Shown piece after piece: positions 38,516 to 51,529 of a stretch of 64,000 nt of DNA. Origin of the DNA: Timema cristinae. Lineage: Eukaryota; Arthropoda; Insecta; Phasmatodea; Timematidae. Below the pieces are notes generated by a model. That model was given only the letters and a program-made list of their open reading frames with translations. It did no database searches and had not been told where the DNA came from. How positions within the stretch are numbered: the first letter of the stretch is position 1; every line of letters begins with the position of its first letter. The position numbers and the translations under genes are program-made. Location: assembly GCA_039000515.1 (NCBI GenBank), contig JBCFYV010000001.1:53190410-53254409 (forward strand), in the 5' to 3' direction.

Positions 38516-39470
38516 TCCGTTTCTGCTATTTTTATTCTGAACAAATAAATTGCTCGCGCTGTGGATGAAGTTTATGGTAGATCCTATAGTTCTAACGCAG
38601 TGTAAGAAAGTTTGCCTTAAGCTAGGGGAGTTTTTATAACATAATATACTCTACATATACAAGTAATTTTTGCTTAGATTCACAAGCATACATTTATATT
38701 ATTCATAATCATATGAAAGCTGGATTGTAATGTTTCTTTTTATTCCGTAGCTCAACGCAATTACGCTTTAATTTCATGGTTAAAAATAATCTAACAGCTC
38801 TCTACTCTGCCATTAAAATTTAATCTTAAAACATTGAGTTTTTTTATTTATGTTTGTTCCCGTGTAAAATACAGGGTTTTAATGAAACAATATCAAAATA
38901 ATATTTTCGTCACGAATGTAAGATAAAAGTTAACTTTATCGTGAAACGACTATATACCAGTAGTTCTGTGAACTGTGAATTCGCTCTCTCAATAAAATAA
39001 TTCCAAGTACTTCGTGTTAAGAATTATTTCATATTATTATCGTTACTAGAGTATTAGAGTCTTTGTATTTCAAGTTAAAATATTTTCTGTAATTTCTTCT
39101 TGGATTTGAAGTAACTATTTATCCTTGTTGATCAAGTCGGACAGAAAACAAATGAATAATCTCCTTAATATAGTATAATATATTCGTAGAGAATAACCTA
39201 TGTTCATGCGGTTTAAGACGCCAGTTTCACCATGTATGTCAACATTTAAAAAAATACCCCTTAGGTTCTATTGATGGCTTTTAATTATAAATTAAAATGA
39301 CTTGAAATAAGCTATTAAATGAAAAACCTGTTGAGAATCTACCATTTTGAAACAGTTAGCGAGATAGAAAAAAATTGTGCATAAATTGTTTGGCCTAGTT
39401 TCAAAGCAAGTCAAAATAGAACCTCGTTTCACTTGGTCAAAAACACCATCCCATAATTTGTGTAGGTTTT
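38516..39470. other. No gene recognised
   Basis: AT-rich unique sequence between the satellite and a SINE. Confidence 0.6.
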
Positions 39471-39481
39471 TGTAATGTTAA

Positions 39482-39757
39482 ATGGTGACCTGGTGGTCTA
39501 GGGGTATGGTGTCAGACTTCTGTGTGGGCGACCGGGGTTCAATCCTCAGTCCCAGCACAGATTTATCTGATTACCAAACCCTTCCTTCACCTCTGACAAG
39601 ACAGCTTGAGAATGTGGGGAATGCCAGGCCTCCACCGTGGTTCGGATTCCACGTTAAACTGTAGGTCCTTCATTTCATCTCACAATCACCCTACCATTAC
39701 ACATTAGCGTAAGTGTGTATAAACCGAGCGGGTAGTAAGACGCGGTGCTAATAATAA
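39482..39757 (+). repeat. SINE family A, full length with 11-bp target duplication
   Basis: Head GTGACCTGGTGGTCTAGGGG with a B-box-like GGGGTTCAATCC, then the family A body, the GGGTAGTAAGACGCGGTGC core and a short (TAA)n tail. TGTAATGTTAA is duplicated exactly at 39471-39481 and 39758-39768. The clean duplication suggests relatively recent insertion. Confidence 0.93.
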
Positions 39758-39889
39758 TGTAATGTTAATTTACAATGTCTGTGTTTGAAAGTAGATATAT
39801 TGTTTACTCACGGCATGTTCTGATAATCTCAAGAAACTCCTCGCTAGTAAACCACGTCTTACAGTGTTATGCGAGCTAACTTCTCGGGA

Positions 39890-40200
39890 CGGTGAAATAG
39901 TGACGCTGCTGGCCGAGCCAATGTATGGATCCACGTTACTAAGCCGCCCATAAACACATCCGCGCGGAGCTTAACAAGGGAGAGGGATTAATACAATAAA
40001 CTTTCCCTACCTCTGGTCCAAGGGTTGTTTGATCCTGGCATCACCTAAATGGCTCCACAGCCGGCTCAAACAGTTACTAGGGTCGTTAATTGGGAGCGGG
40101 ATTTGCACGGTTTGGTTGTGGTCCGCGCCTTCACTTTGTGTATAGAGCGCTAGGGATGGAATGCGAGTTCAGATTCCTGCTGTCACAGTTTATATAACAA
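39890..40200. other. GC-richer unassigned segment
   Basis: Contains a possible SINE-like B box and words such as GGCTCCACAGCCGGCTC, but no family match within the window. Confidence 0.35.
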
Positions 40201-40254
40201 TTAGCTTTACTTTCTATTGACCCCTCGGAGAGAGAGAGAGGTATTGCCATCGAC

Positions 40255-40980
40255 AAACAAAATTTGAACTCGAGATTTTGATAAATATCGAAGTTTCATG
40301 ACCCCCAGAAACCAAAATAGTGGTTTTCGTAATGCCGTCTGTCTGTCCGTCTATCTGTATCTCGGGGAATGCCAGGCCTCCCCGTGGTTCGGATCCCACG
40401 TTAAACTGTAGGTCCTCCATTTCATCTCGCAATACCCTACCATTACAAATTAGCGTAAGTGCGTACAACCGAACGGGTAGTAAGACGCGGTGATAATAAT
40501 AATAATGTATCTCGGGCTAGAGCCGAAACTATTTTACTTATTGAGCTAGAATTTGAGGTTTTCATAAAGTCCCCCCGAGGGTATTTTGGAATTGGATACC
40601 TATCCATAAATTGAAGGATAGTTTACTAAAGGGCATAAAGAGAAAAAAAATCGATTATCTCGAAATTAGCTCTAACAATTTTGATTTTTTTAAAATCCAG
40701 ACAATGTTTATAGCTATAAACAAAAAGGAAACTCTCATTTTCTCATGAAAGTGACTTTGAGGGTAGTTTGTTTATATTGGGTAAATTTTACAATTTTCAT
40801 AATTTTTCTGCAATTATTTGAGAACGAAATGACTTATCATTGTAAAGTCGTAGTATTATTAAAGTTAAAAATATTTAAAATATATTTTTATAAAACCAAT
40901 AGTTTCTGAGCTATAAGCATTTATATCTGTATATACTTTTTGATTAAGGTTTTTGAAAATGTACGAGATGCTCTTTGTGT
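40255..40980 (+). repeat. Dispersed repeat family X, split by a SINE
   Basis: GCCGTCTGTCTGTCCGTC, then TATCTCGGGCTAGAGCCG, then a CCCCGAGGGTATTTTGG segment and later GAACGAAATGACTTATCATT. It is interrupted at 40367-40506 by a truncated SINE. This is the longest copy outside the duplication. Confidence 0.7.
40367..40506 (+). repeat. SINE family A, 5'-truncated, with 10-bp target duplication
   Basis: Only the last 140 bp of the family A body plus the (TAA)n tail. GTATCTCGGG is repeated exactly at 40357-40366 and 40507-40516, so the truncation happened during insertion. Confidence 0.92.
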
Positions 40981-41275
40981 GACAAGGATGTTTCTCTTTT
41001 CTCAAATTTTTCTGTAACAGTGTTCCTAGTTCCTAATGCCATAGAGTAAGTAACAGTGTATATTATTCCATTTACTATCTCTGGCGTAGTGTTACTACAA
41101 CAAACATAGAACTATTATTTGGTTTCACAAATATTACGAGGTTTTAGTCAATGTCTATCTTAAGATAAAGGAGGGAGAAAGCCTGTGCGGTGCACCGTTA
41201 CTTTTGTTAAGGCCAAATATAAGCTAATTTTTTTTCAGTAGATGTTTGGTTTAATTTTTTACTTGAAATAATTTC

Positions 41276-41600
41276 GAGCGCCTCCATGGTCTAGTGGTCG
41301 GAAATCCTAGCTACATGCCTAGAGATTCAGGGTTCGATACCCGACGTTTCCAAATTTTTCTGTGAAGCATTTGGTCTGGAAACAGTTCAACCTAGTCTCG
41401 CGAGGACAATTGATGTGATACTTGAATGAAGATGTAGTGACTTTGGTCTAGAAAACTGGGATCAAGGATTGAAAGGATCGCTGTGCTGACAACGTGTCAC
41501 CATTTATAGGCAAATGTTGCCCTGCCCACGCCTATATGTAGTGACCACTCGACCGGTATAGCTCGCTTAAGGGCCGATGACAAAGATTTTTCTTTATAAT
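41276..41600 (+). repeat. SINE family C
   Basis: Head CCTCCATGGTCTAGTGGTCG and B box GGGTTCGATACCCG; body with TTCTGTGAAGCATTTGGTC and TAGTCTCGCGAGGAC. Matches 28655-28935 through the 3' end. Confidence 0.8.
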
Positions 41601-41689
41601 AAAATAAAGAGTTCTCGAATATTTGTCATGAACTTGTTTGTCTTTTGAACAAGACTGTTGATTTCTGTCCAAACGTTACGATGAGGGAA

Positions 41690-42106
41690 ACTCAATAGAA
41701 CTATTTCAATATAGGAATAGATTATAATGAGGTAGACTTGATAGAACTAGCTCAATATAGGAATAGAGTATAATGAGGTAGACTTGATAGAACTATCTCA
41801 ATATGAATTATAATAGGTAACTTGATAGAATATCAATAGGAATAATTATGAGGTAGACTTGATAGAACTAGCTCAATATAGGAATAGATTATAATGAGGT
41901 AGACTTGATAGAACTGCTAATATAGATAATATGAGGGAGATTATAGACTATCTCAATAGAATGATTATATGAGTAGACTTGATAGAACTAGCTCAATATA
42001 GGAATAGATTATAATGAGGTGGACTTGATAGAACTATCTCAATATAGGAATAGATTATAATGAGGTAGACTTGATAGAACTAGCTCAATATAATGGTATT
42101 GTGTAA
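41690..42106 (+). repeat. 46-bp tandem repeat, about 9 units
   Basis: Units carry GAGGTAGACTTGATAGAAC and TCAATATAGGAATAGATTA. Units between about 41805 and 41965 are shortened by many one-base losses, resembling sequencing error. Confidence 0.92.
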
Positions 42107-42680
42107 TGAGGTGTCCCATGGGAAAAGCTTTTTATACACTAAAAATATATATATTTAGCTCAACATTGATAACGTTTTTATGTATTAATAGTGTTATTTT
42201 ATTGGTAATGATAATTTATATCAAAAGTGACAGCTGATATGTGACATGACCTGGTGTTTGACTACGTGAATTTAGATCTAGTATTATATCCAGTTATCAG
42301 AAAAAGGCTATTTCTATTAAAATTGTGTTGCTGTAGTTTCATTCCACCTCACGCCTAGAAATTGCTAACCGGAGCTTCCTATAGAGGAGAAGGTGTTTAA
42401 TTACCGTGAATAGATACACGTGGAGCGTTCAGGAAGACGTTCTCAAATGATTACTCTGTGAATTACTCATCAAGCGGTGTTATCATGTTGTAGTTTATTG
42501 TATACCTTACCTTGTTGATTCATCAGCCAGACACTGAGTTGACATTGCGGGAATCAAGTCGTGAAGGGTAGACCTACACAAGGCTGGTGATGGACTAACT
42601 TTGTTAGAGTAGGATTTGCTTAGGGAAAAACTTTAAAAAATATATATATATAATTTATGACAAAAAAATTAATATATTAT
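42107..42680. other. No gene recognised
   Basis: AT-rich stretch with nothing supported. Confidence 0.55.
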
Positions 42681-42683
42681 TCC

Positions 42684-42962
42684 CCGGCCTCGGTGGCGCA
42701 GTTAGCTAACGCGCCAGTTTCGTGTTGAGCTAGCTTGCCAAGGACGTGGAGATCAAGGTTTTAATTTCGATCAGGTGAACTGGGGGTGGTTTTTCCTAAA
42801 TTATTTTCCACTATCCCTTCATGCAAATGTGGGTTCACTTTATCTAATATCAACCTTCCCAATTCCTAACCCATTAGCGTAATTAGTACTTAAGCGTATT
42901 ACCCGAACGGGTGCCCAATCATAATAATATAACGGGTAGTAAGACGTGGTACCCAATCATAA
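42684..42962 (+). repeat. tRNA-derived SINE with duplicated tail
   Basis: Head GGCCTCGGTGGCGCAGTTAG (A box) and a weak B box near 42760; body GGTGGTTTTTCCTAAATTA. The 3' end CCCGAACGGGTGCCCAATC then (TAA)n is followed by a second ACGGGTAGTAAGACGTGG plus CCCAATCATAATAATAT, so the 3' end occurs twice. Confidence 0.75.
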
Positions 42963-43319
42963 TAATATATTTTTCTATTTTACAGATATTGATGATATCC
43001 ATCAAAAAAGAGCTGTAAAGAGCTTGAATACGTGAAAATAGATCTAGTAGCTTTTATATTTTTCATAAAAGTTTCTCCCCATTATAACTGGATCCTGCGT
43101 GGTCTCATGCTTGCATACAGTTACTCAGCGTGACACGCACTGACGGTCCCACGGTACAAGGCATCAGTCACACAATAAAGTCAGTGTTCTAACCTCATCC
43201 GATGACTTTGGAGGGGTGGGGGCTGGTTGGAGGTTGAGATATGATTGTCCCCTTATGGATACGCGCATCGATGCTCACAAGGTCAAAGGATTCACACTCT
43301 TTCAATATACTATATTTTC

Positions 43320-43495
43320 AGCGACGGGGAGGAAGGGGTTCAGGTCCCGGTTGGGTGTAATTAGGTTGATTTTTATTAAACGGTTTACGACTCTCCCCCG
43401 GTGAAAATACGTGCTTATTTTCTATCAGTCCTGCCTTCCTTATCTCTTCCTCATTAGTGTAAATCTGTGGGTAGATCAGGCGGGGTGAAAAAATA
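43320..43495 (+). repeat. SINE fragment
   Basis: Starts inside the head at a B box (GGGTTCAGGTCCCGG); the body TGGGTGTAATTAGGTTGATT is shared with 29305-29400. Confidence 0.55.
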
Positions 43496-43546
43496 GAAAC
43501 ATATATGACGTATGGACTAATTTAAGTCTAGAACAGACACAACATC

Positions 43547-43690
43547 CAACGCCCGGCCATTAATTTATCGCTGTGAAAGAGGAATCCCACCTTTCACCAT
43601 TTATACAATTTTGATCCATTACCTGAGATTGAACCCGACACCCCCTAGCTCAATATTCAGACAAGAAACCGACTGAGTTAAGGGGTTGAA
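43547..43690 (-). repeat. SINE family D, minus strand
   Basis: CCCGGCCATTAATTTATC at the left on the plus strand is shared with 20396-20545; a reversed B box lies near 43628-43641. Confidence 0.65.
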
Positions 43691-46600
43691 AATTGAATAC
43701 TACTACAAAGCCTATTTTCTAACTTTGTTATATTAAACACTCAATCACCTCCACGCTCACTTGATATCAAACCTATAGGGAGGGAGGGCCCTTAGAGATG
43801 TTGTGTACCAAGAAGAATGGAATATGGTAGATTTCGTTTCTTTTACTCATAATCAATCAGATTAAATACATGTTTTTTATTTTAGACATTTATTTATTTA
43901 CGTATTCATTTTGAATAATCGGTGACCACGTGGTCTAAAGCACAATTTTTCAAACTGTGCTCCTCAATAATTATCTCATATTCCGTGAAGAAATTTTAGA
44001 ATATTCTTAATTTGCTTATCACAGAAAAAATCTTCAGTATGGAGCATTGCCAATTTTTTTGTTTCAAATCTGAATAAAGGACATTATTTTGTCAAAGGCG
44101 CAGGAATAACATGTAACATTTCATTTGTTTTATCCTTGTAAAATTTAACAGTCTTAATTGAATGTTCATAATATTAGTATAAAACATCTTATGAAGACTC
44201 CAGAAGTATTTTTTTTTCGTGCAAGGGCTCTTTTGCTCTTAAAATTTGAATAATTAAGTTTGATAGTGATGGAAGAGAGACACGTATAAAGTGTACAATA
44301 CAAAAAGAAACAGTCATAAATATTAAGAAACATTATAATTATTAATTCAATTATGAAAAACAGTGTCAAGACAAAATACAAATATATATATATATATATG
44401 TACAGTATATGAAAGCTATGAACTTTACAATAAAAACTTGTAATTAAGAAAAACAATTTTACAACATGTTTAAACACAATATCTAAATTAACATATAGTT
44501 TTGAAATTTTTAATAATACTAGATGTTATAGTCAATAAAATTAAAATAATTCTACGGCGAAAACGGCCAGTATCAAGGAACATGGAATCAAAAGTTCACC
44601 TAAGGAAAAATAATCCTCAATAATTTCATAGCCTATAACTTAAATTGCTCAAATAGTAATACAATTATCTACTTAAAACCAAACAACTTTCAGAATATAC
44701 CACTTTGACTAGATTTAACTGATTAAAACTGTACAGTATAGTCTCACATTTTAATAACGATAACATCTAGTATTATTAACATTTTAAAAGTTATTTATTA
44801 GTTTGGATGTTGTATTTTAACATGTAATAGTTTTTCTTAATTTCAAGTCATAATTGTAGAATTTATAATTTTCATATATATTTGCCTTTTGTCCATCCAA
44901 TATTTACTATACATGACATTATTTATAATATTTCTTAATATTTATGACAGTTTTTTCAGATATATTGTACACTTTAGCTATTCTTTTCATTTATATCAAA
45001 CTTGATTATACAACTGAACTATATCTTTATAAATACCTTATGATAAATTTCCTTACTAAAGAACTAAAATGTTTTTCAAAATTATTGCTATAGTGTTACG
45101 TTTAAATCGCTTATTCACTCTATCAACATTTTAAACTAGTCCAATGTGGACGATGAATTGATAAAAGCCACTGTATTATACCTGAAATAGTTCGAAGGAA
45201 ATGTGCCCGAATTAGCTTGTAGACAGGATGGGAGAACTATGGGGATAAATTACATCATGGTTAGTGCATTCGGCTACGATTCGAACCTCAACCTTGCTAT
45301 CACCAGCACTACATTATATCGTGAGACCAATGCCTTATTTCATGTGACCACCAGTGCAGATTATTTAAGTATAAAATTGCTTTTGAAATCATAAAGCAAC
45401 AGTAAATATTTGCCAAACTCATCAGCGACTTATAAATAGATTCATAAATTGAATCGCCATCAATTTCGAGGCTGAGTGGTTTATTATTGTTTGGTCTGTG
45501 AATATTTGCACATTTACAAAACATTTAATTACGTCATTAATTGAGTTTAGCCAACTATCTTTGTGAGTATTGTTATTAATGACTAAAAAAATTAAAAAAT
45601 CTATAGTATAAATATTTTAACACAGCTTTTAATATTGAGTATAAATACTCAGATCCGCTTCTTCGCAGCATTTCTGGGAATCCGATAATCACACTTATTT
45701 AAGGAAAATGAGCTAATAAAGTTAATCTTAAACTAATCTAGCAGAATTCGCCTGGAAAGAGAGATGGAAACTAAACTAAAATTCACAATGTTTTGTATGG
45801 TTTCCAGGGCACCTAGCTGAAATTGGAGCCCGGTCCCCATCTTGCAAATCAAAATCGAGAAAGCCATCGACTTAGCTAAAATTGAGATAGTCCCGTCTAT
45901 AATGTAATATATAGGTTTTTATTAAAAGAAATAATACAAGGTTGAAGAGAAGATAAAATAATACTAGTTTAAATTTCCTTTATTATATTGATAGCCAACA
46001 GTTGTGAGACCTATAACAGAAAAACACTCAACAGTACACAAGTAACTGACATGTGAGCATAATTATTAAATTAAAACAATCCTAGGTAAATAATAATATA
46101 CAGGCCAACAAATAAATAGTTAACAAAAATAGGAAACAAATGGATAAATAGTAAATTACATGAATAAAGAGTAGTAGTAAACTCCTGAGTTTACATTAAG
46201 CATTTACATCACTTAAACAATAAAAAACAAAAAACTTAATAATAATATAATGTGTTTACTTGGTACCGGTAATAAGTATTGTAATATTGTTTCATCTTAA
46301 GCAACATTGGACAATTACATTTGTTCTGGTTAGTAAGTAGGCCTACTATTAAGATGATTTTCTTAAAATTTAAATCTTATAATGTTAGCAATTCTAGAAA
46401 TTTCGGCGGCCGCTAGGACGGAATAGCTCGCTTGTGGAATGACGCCATGAAGTTTTTTTTTTTTTAACTTTAACATCCTTATGTGAGCTTTGTTTTCAAA
46501 CAAAGATTAACTCGATCAGCTTTATTTGCATCTAACTCGACTGTTGGGATTCGTGGATATTAATATGTGCTAATATTATTTTACTATCGATGCACAGTGG

Positions 46601-48203
46601 GGGATTCTCCCGAAAACGTGACCAAAACAAAACATTCTAATTTCAAAATAACGTCCTTATTTTTAATAGGATTTCAAAAGTAAAATATTGTTAGTCTTGT
46701 TGGGATATTCCAACTACCTGAGGTTCTACTTCAGTCCAAAACTGACCGTTGTTTCCATTTGAAGTGCCGCGCTTCATTAAAGTGAATATAACTTGTGTAA
46801 TATTTGTGAAAATCCAGTGTTGTAAACATTGATTCTATTCCTCAAGGTATGTTGATAATTTTACTATACTTTAATAAGTTTTTATTGATATTTAATACGT
46901 TCAAATTCCATATGAAATTATGCGTTCGTAGAAATAATTACAAATGGTTTCATTGCATTTCAATATGAGTTCTAGTTATGCATTCCGCATCGTTCACTTA
47001 AAAATTCGATAGTGTGCTTTTGTTTTGTTGTTTTGGTGCCCGGAATTAGCAAAAATAGTTGCTAATATCTGCTACCCTTCGAGTTTGATCATTCTGTTTG
47101 AAACTTTGTTTTAGTTAGAAAAAAATATCGCGTTTTTAATTTTAATGAGAAATGGTATGTTTGGAAAGGATCTGTAAAGATGATCAGGTTTTATTAAATT
47201 TTGAAATTTTTTCAAAAGGAATAAATACGACGAAAGACATTTTCTTTTGGGTGATGCTATCTTTATCCACGAATAAATGGTATCAGAAATCTAGCACAAA
47301 GAAAATTAAGAATCTCTTAGCAGATGTAATAAAACTAGTGCCATTCCCAACTGTGGGACAATCAGAAACACCGTTCGATTCTTATAAAAGCGACTTGTAC
47401 TCAGATTCCGAGTGATGTATTTACCGTACATTATATGCAGTATATGTAGGACTACTGTATGTAATTTGTCGTTTGTTCTCATTCATCAACTCTCAATTTA
47501 AAATTTTACATTTAGTATTTTTGTATACTAATTTTATTCGTATCTATAATACAGGCAGGATGTCCCTCATGAAACTTCACTGTACCGATCTGTATATGTT
47601 TACAATTTTAGAGTTTCATGGTAGACATCTTTTATCTTTACATATCATTTGATTTTTGTATACTCTGGTATGGGTTTTCCTGTTTGGAACCAGCAAATAA
47701 ATGAATAAATACATAAATAATGTAGGGTATACTACTGTTATTAAAAATTAATATATTCATTTGATAACTGTGTTGTCTTATTTTAAAAAAATCCCCGCCC
47801 ACCAATTTTTAGATAGATCACAACTTTATTTTTTATTTTTTGAAATTTTGATCCCAAATATTGGACCGGTAATTTTTAATTTCATAATTTTGATACCGGA
47901 TTTGTAATCAACTTCTTAAAAAAAAACTAGTTACAGTTTTTATGTCGATAAATGTGGCTTTAGCGGTTTGGAGCACGTTTTCGGGGAAAATCCCCAATGT
48001 GCGATGTTAGGGGGGGTTTGTTTGCCATTATTGAACCACCCCAAAAGCTTCATTTTGGAGAGGGTGATTGTATCGCAGGGATGTCATGGTAGGCAACCCC
48101 TACCCATTCTCTAGAGTAATAGTTTCGTGTAGAGACTATTTAGCAATTAATTAAATAACGTATGTGTGTGTAATTTCACACTCTCACGTCTCTCGCACGT
48201 GAT
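43691..48203. other. AT-rich sequence, no gene recognised
   Basis: From 44241 on this is the start of copy R. An 87-codon frame at 47152-47415 (ending KSDLYSDSE) is present but not recognised, and its L counterpart is broken. A degenerate tRNA-like element may lie near 45258-45335 (reversed B box GATTCGAACCTC). Confidence 0.55.
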
Positions 48204-49066
48204 GTAATGCATGTACTGTCGTGGCTTTGGCTCATCAGATGAATGTGTGACCCAAGTCGTAGGTCACATGGCCTGAATGTCAGGCTAAGCCTACTGCATG
48301 TACTGTCGTGGCTTTGGCTCATCAGACGAATGTGCGGCCCAAGTCGTAGGTCACATGGCCTGAATGTCAGGCTAAGCCTACTGCATGTACTGTCGTGGCT
48401 TTGGCTCATCAGATGAATGTGTGACCCAAGTCGTAGGTCACATGGCCTGAATGTCAGGCTAAGCCTACTGCATGTACTGTGTGGCTTTGCTCATCAGATG
48501 AATGTGTGACCCAAGTCGTAGGTCACATGGCCTGAATGTCAGGATAAGCCTACTGCATGTACTGTCATGGCTTTGGCTCATCAGATGAATGTGTGACCCA
48601 AGTCGTAGATCACATGGCCTGAATGTCAGGATAAGCCTACTGCATGTACTGTCGTGGCTTTGGCTCATCAGATGAATGTGGACCCAAGTCGTAGATCACA
48701 TGGCCTGAATGTCAGGATAAGCCTACTGCATGTACTGTCGTGGCTTTGGCTCATCAGATGAATGTGTGACCCAAGTCGTAGATCACATGGCCTGAATGTC
48801 AGGATAAGCCTACTGCATATACTGTCGTGGCTTTGACTCATCAGATGAATGTGTGACCCAAGTCGTAGGTCACAATGGCCTGATGTCAGGATAAGCCTAC
48901 TGCATGTACTGTCGTGGCTTTGACTCATCAGATGAATGTGTGACTCAAGTCGTAGGTCACATGGCCTGAATGTCAGGATAAGCCTACTGCATGTACTGTC
49001 GTGGCTTTGACTCATCAGATGAATGTGTGACCCAAGTCGTAGGTCACATGGCCTGAATGTCAGACT
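48204..49066 (+). repeat. 87-bp tandem repeat, R copy, about 10 units
   Basis: Ten units, with CATGTACTG (CATATACTG in one unit) recurring at 48210, 48297, 48384, 48471, 48558, 48644, 48730, 48817, 48904 and 48990, giving an 87-bp period. Because 87 is 29 codons, minus-strand frames stay open and yield a repeating 29-residue unit (beginning MSQSHDSTCSRL). This follows from the period and is not evidence of a protein. Units fall into subtypes (GTGTGACCC versus GTGCGGCCC; GTAGGTCAC versus GTAGATCAC) that cluster along the array, as expected from local unequal exchange. Confidence 0.95.
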
Positions 49067-49320
49067 AGTTGTTTCTCGATTGCTGGTTAGAAGGAGGTTA
49101 AGGCTCTAATCCTGATCGGTTGTACTGAGGGTGTTTTGTAACAGTTTCCCACTTTACCTTCACAAAAAATGCTGGTACACTTACTCTAAGCTTTACTTTT
49201 CTCATCCTCACCACAGTTAATTTATATGCGTACAGCCCGAAACTGTAGAAAAAATATCTAAGTACTCGTCCGTTTGAAAAATTATAATAAATGTCATGTA
49301 ATTTTTAAAAATTGGTTTAA

Positions 49321-49565
49321 GAATATCTTTTACCCACTTCGGTAGCAGTGTTGTCTAACCCACTAGTCTCGCAGGAGACTAGACTACCTATGACCGGGAT
49401 CGAGGTTCGAATCTCGGTTGGGTGTACTGAAGGAGTTTTTATAAAATAGTTTTCCACACGCCTACCATGCAAATGTGGATACACTTTGTATAAATATAAC
49501 CTTCCAAATACTTAAAACCATTAGCGAAATCGGTATATAAACGTAAAACTTAAACCGTAAGTATA
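49321..49565 (+). repeat. tRNA-derived SINE
   Basis: The head has a tRNA-like layout: a possible A box near 49340, an anticodon-like stem made by the pair GTCTCGCAGGAGAC, and a B box GAGGTTCGAATCTC at about 49402-49415. The body that follows contains the words TTTTCCACACGCCTACC and CCATTAGCGAAATCGG, which resemble the bodies of the SINEs at 42684 and 53202. No clean target duplication was seen. Confidence 0.7.
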
Positions 49566-50123
49566 ACGCAGTGGATTTTTTTCCCCCCTTTAAATACAAT
49601 TAATATTGATTATTAAAAATTAAAAATTCTTGCAATGAATAAGTACTTAATGTACTGTACAGTAATGCGTGTAACTTTATCGTTTTATTGCAATCACAAA
49701 GTGGAGGGGGACACTCCCACGCAATCTTAGCTCTAATGAACACAACGAGTGGGCGGGCGTATTTTCCCAGTCGAGGAGGGTGGGATGGGGTTGATGTGGC
49801 GGAGATGTAAGCATTGGAGCGAACAACTTTGGAAGGTGGAAGAGAACCGCCGAAACGTTCCCATGTAGCAAAGTGGTGGGTGTGGGGGTGTTGTTATTGT
49901 GAGTGTCTGGAGGCAGGCAAGAAATACGAGACCCATTTGTCAGCCGGTGTTGGCTGACTACAGGGGTGGGAACTACCCCCAACCCTCACTTCTCACCCTC
50001 TTTCCTTGTAGACTTGAGCAACACAACAACTTTCTCAGTCTCCTGATTGAACTTACTAGTTACGGGGAAGATAAGACACGGGTAAAATCTGATCTGCAGT
50101 ACACGTACTACGATACTAGTACA

Positions 50124-50162
50124 TCACACACACACACACAACACACACACACACAAAACACA

Positions 50163-50208
<46 letters not shown>

Positions 50209-50237
50209 GCACACACACACACACACACCACACACGA
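50124..50237 (+). repeat. (CA)n microsatellite, R copy
   Basis: A long CA simple repeat with short ACGC interruptions. A frame rich in His/Thr runs through it by chance. It is longer than the L copy. Confidence 0.95.
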
Positions 50238-50569
50238 ATGAAGAGAACGTGATTTAAAGACGGTATTTTAACAGTTTTTATAATATTTTATTTTTGACAT
50301 GATAACGTCGTTTCAGTAGATTCATTTGATTTGTACACATAGTAAAATTAATTTATTCTTGAATATTTGATAATAACTTTTCATCTTCATTTAAAAAGTT
50401 TCGGTTCAAATGCCATGATGCGTACGGCAGATATATAAGAACTGTTGGGATTAATAGGTGTATATAAAAAATTAAACCAAAAATATTTATTGTTTCGGTA
50501 AAAAAAAAAATATGGGTTTGATGAAAAAACCCTGCAAAAATACCGACTGAGTGAATGGGGATACGGAAA

Positions 50570-50570
<1 letters not shown>

Positions 50571-50609
<39 letters not shown>

Positions 50610-50753
50610 TTGCACCGCGTCTTACTACCCGTTCGGGTTATACGCACTTACGCTAATGTGTAATGGTAAGGTGATAGTGAGATGAAATGGAGGACCTACA
50701 GTTTAACGTGGGATCCGAACCACGGTGGAGGTCTGGCATTCCCCACATTCACA
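50571..50753 (-). repeat. SINE family A, 5'-truncated, minus strand
   Basis: On the minus strand this matches the 3' two thirds of the full SINE at 39482-39757 and ends in a (TAA)n tail, seen on the plus strand as (TTA)n at 50571-50607. The tRNA head is missing, as expected when LINE machinery stops copying early. Confidence 0.85.
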
Positions 50754-50888
50754 AGATACAGAAAAAGTTTCAACACTTTACTAATACGCTTTTTTCTTTT
50801 CGATACATTTTAATTTTATTTATGTATTTAATAATGTAATATATTTATTACTAAATTAGCTAAACTATGATTACTGGCTGAGTTCCTT

Positions 50889-51141
50889 TTATTTGTCACC
50901 GCGTCTCACTACCCTTTAGGGTTATACGCTTATGTACTAATTACTCTAATGTGTTATGGATGAAGAAGGTTGAATTTAAGGAACTGTATCCGCGTTTGCG
51001 GGGAAGAAGAGTGGAAAACTATTAATGGAAAACCACCCTCAGTACAACCAACCTGTATCAAACCCCGATCTCCCCGTCTTCGACAGTTTATTCTATTGTG
51101 AAGCGTGACACCCTAGACCATGTGACCACTGAGGTTTGTTA
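50889..51141 (-). repeat. tRNA-derived SINE, minus strand
   Basis: Read on the minus strand it has a tRNA-like head near 51060-51141, a body with the AACCACCCTC-type segment on the plus strand, and a 3' core that reads ACCGCGTCTCACTACCC at its left end on the plus strand. That 3' core is shared with other SINE heads in this window (see findings). Confidence 0.7.
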
Positions 51142-51529
51142 CATTCCTAATTGAGCTATTTAAATTGCAATATGATGGTTGCATCATAAAAATATTTGTA
51201 TATTTAATATGCGTTATTAAAACAATATCCTCGTAGCCATAAAAGGATGTTGGTAAGAAGAAAAGCTTAGGGAATATAAACTTTTTACGTTAATGATATT
51301 CTACTTTGTTGTTAATGATAATATTCATCAAAAGTTCCAGCTTCAGGTCACATGCTTAGACGTATGAATGTATGAAAGAAGTATTTTTTGTAACTGTAAA
51401 CTGTTATTCCTACCAGAATCAATCTATCGTTGTTACTGATGAAGGTACAGTACATCTATTTAATTTATTACTCCTTATTCTTTAACTCCCGCAAGAGGCA
51501 TTGTGGAAAAGCCTTTCTTTTTACCTTCG

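Noticed and set aside
41690..42106. Regular repeats resembling a CRISPR array
   Set aside because: The repeats are contiguous, with no unique spacers, and the DNA is eukaryotic. The same holds for the 70- and 87-bp arrays.
43940..44240. A second hAT-like element starting with a TTTTTCAAACTGTGCTCC word
   Set aside because: No matching inverted end or 8-bp duplication was found.
48176..49015. Minus-strand frames with a repeated 29-residue unit
   Set aside because: An 87-bp tandem repeat is a whole number of codons, so frames stay open automatically. There is no start, signal or domain support.
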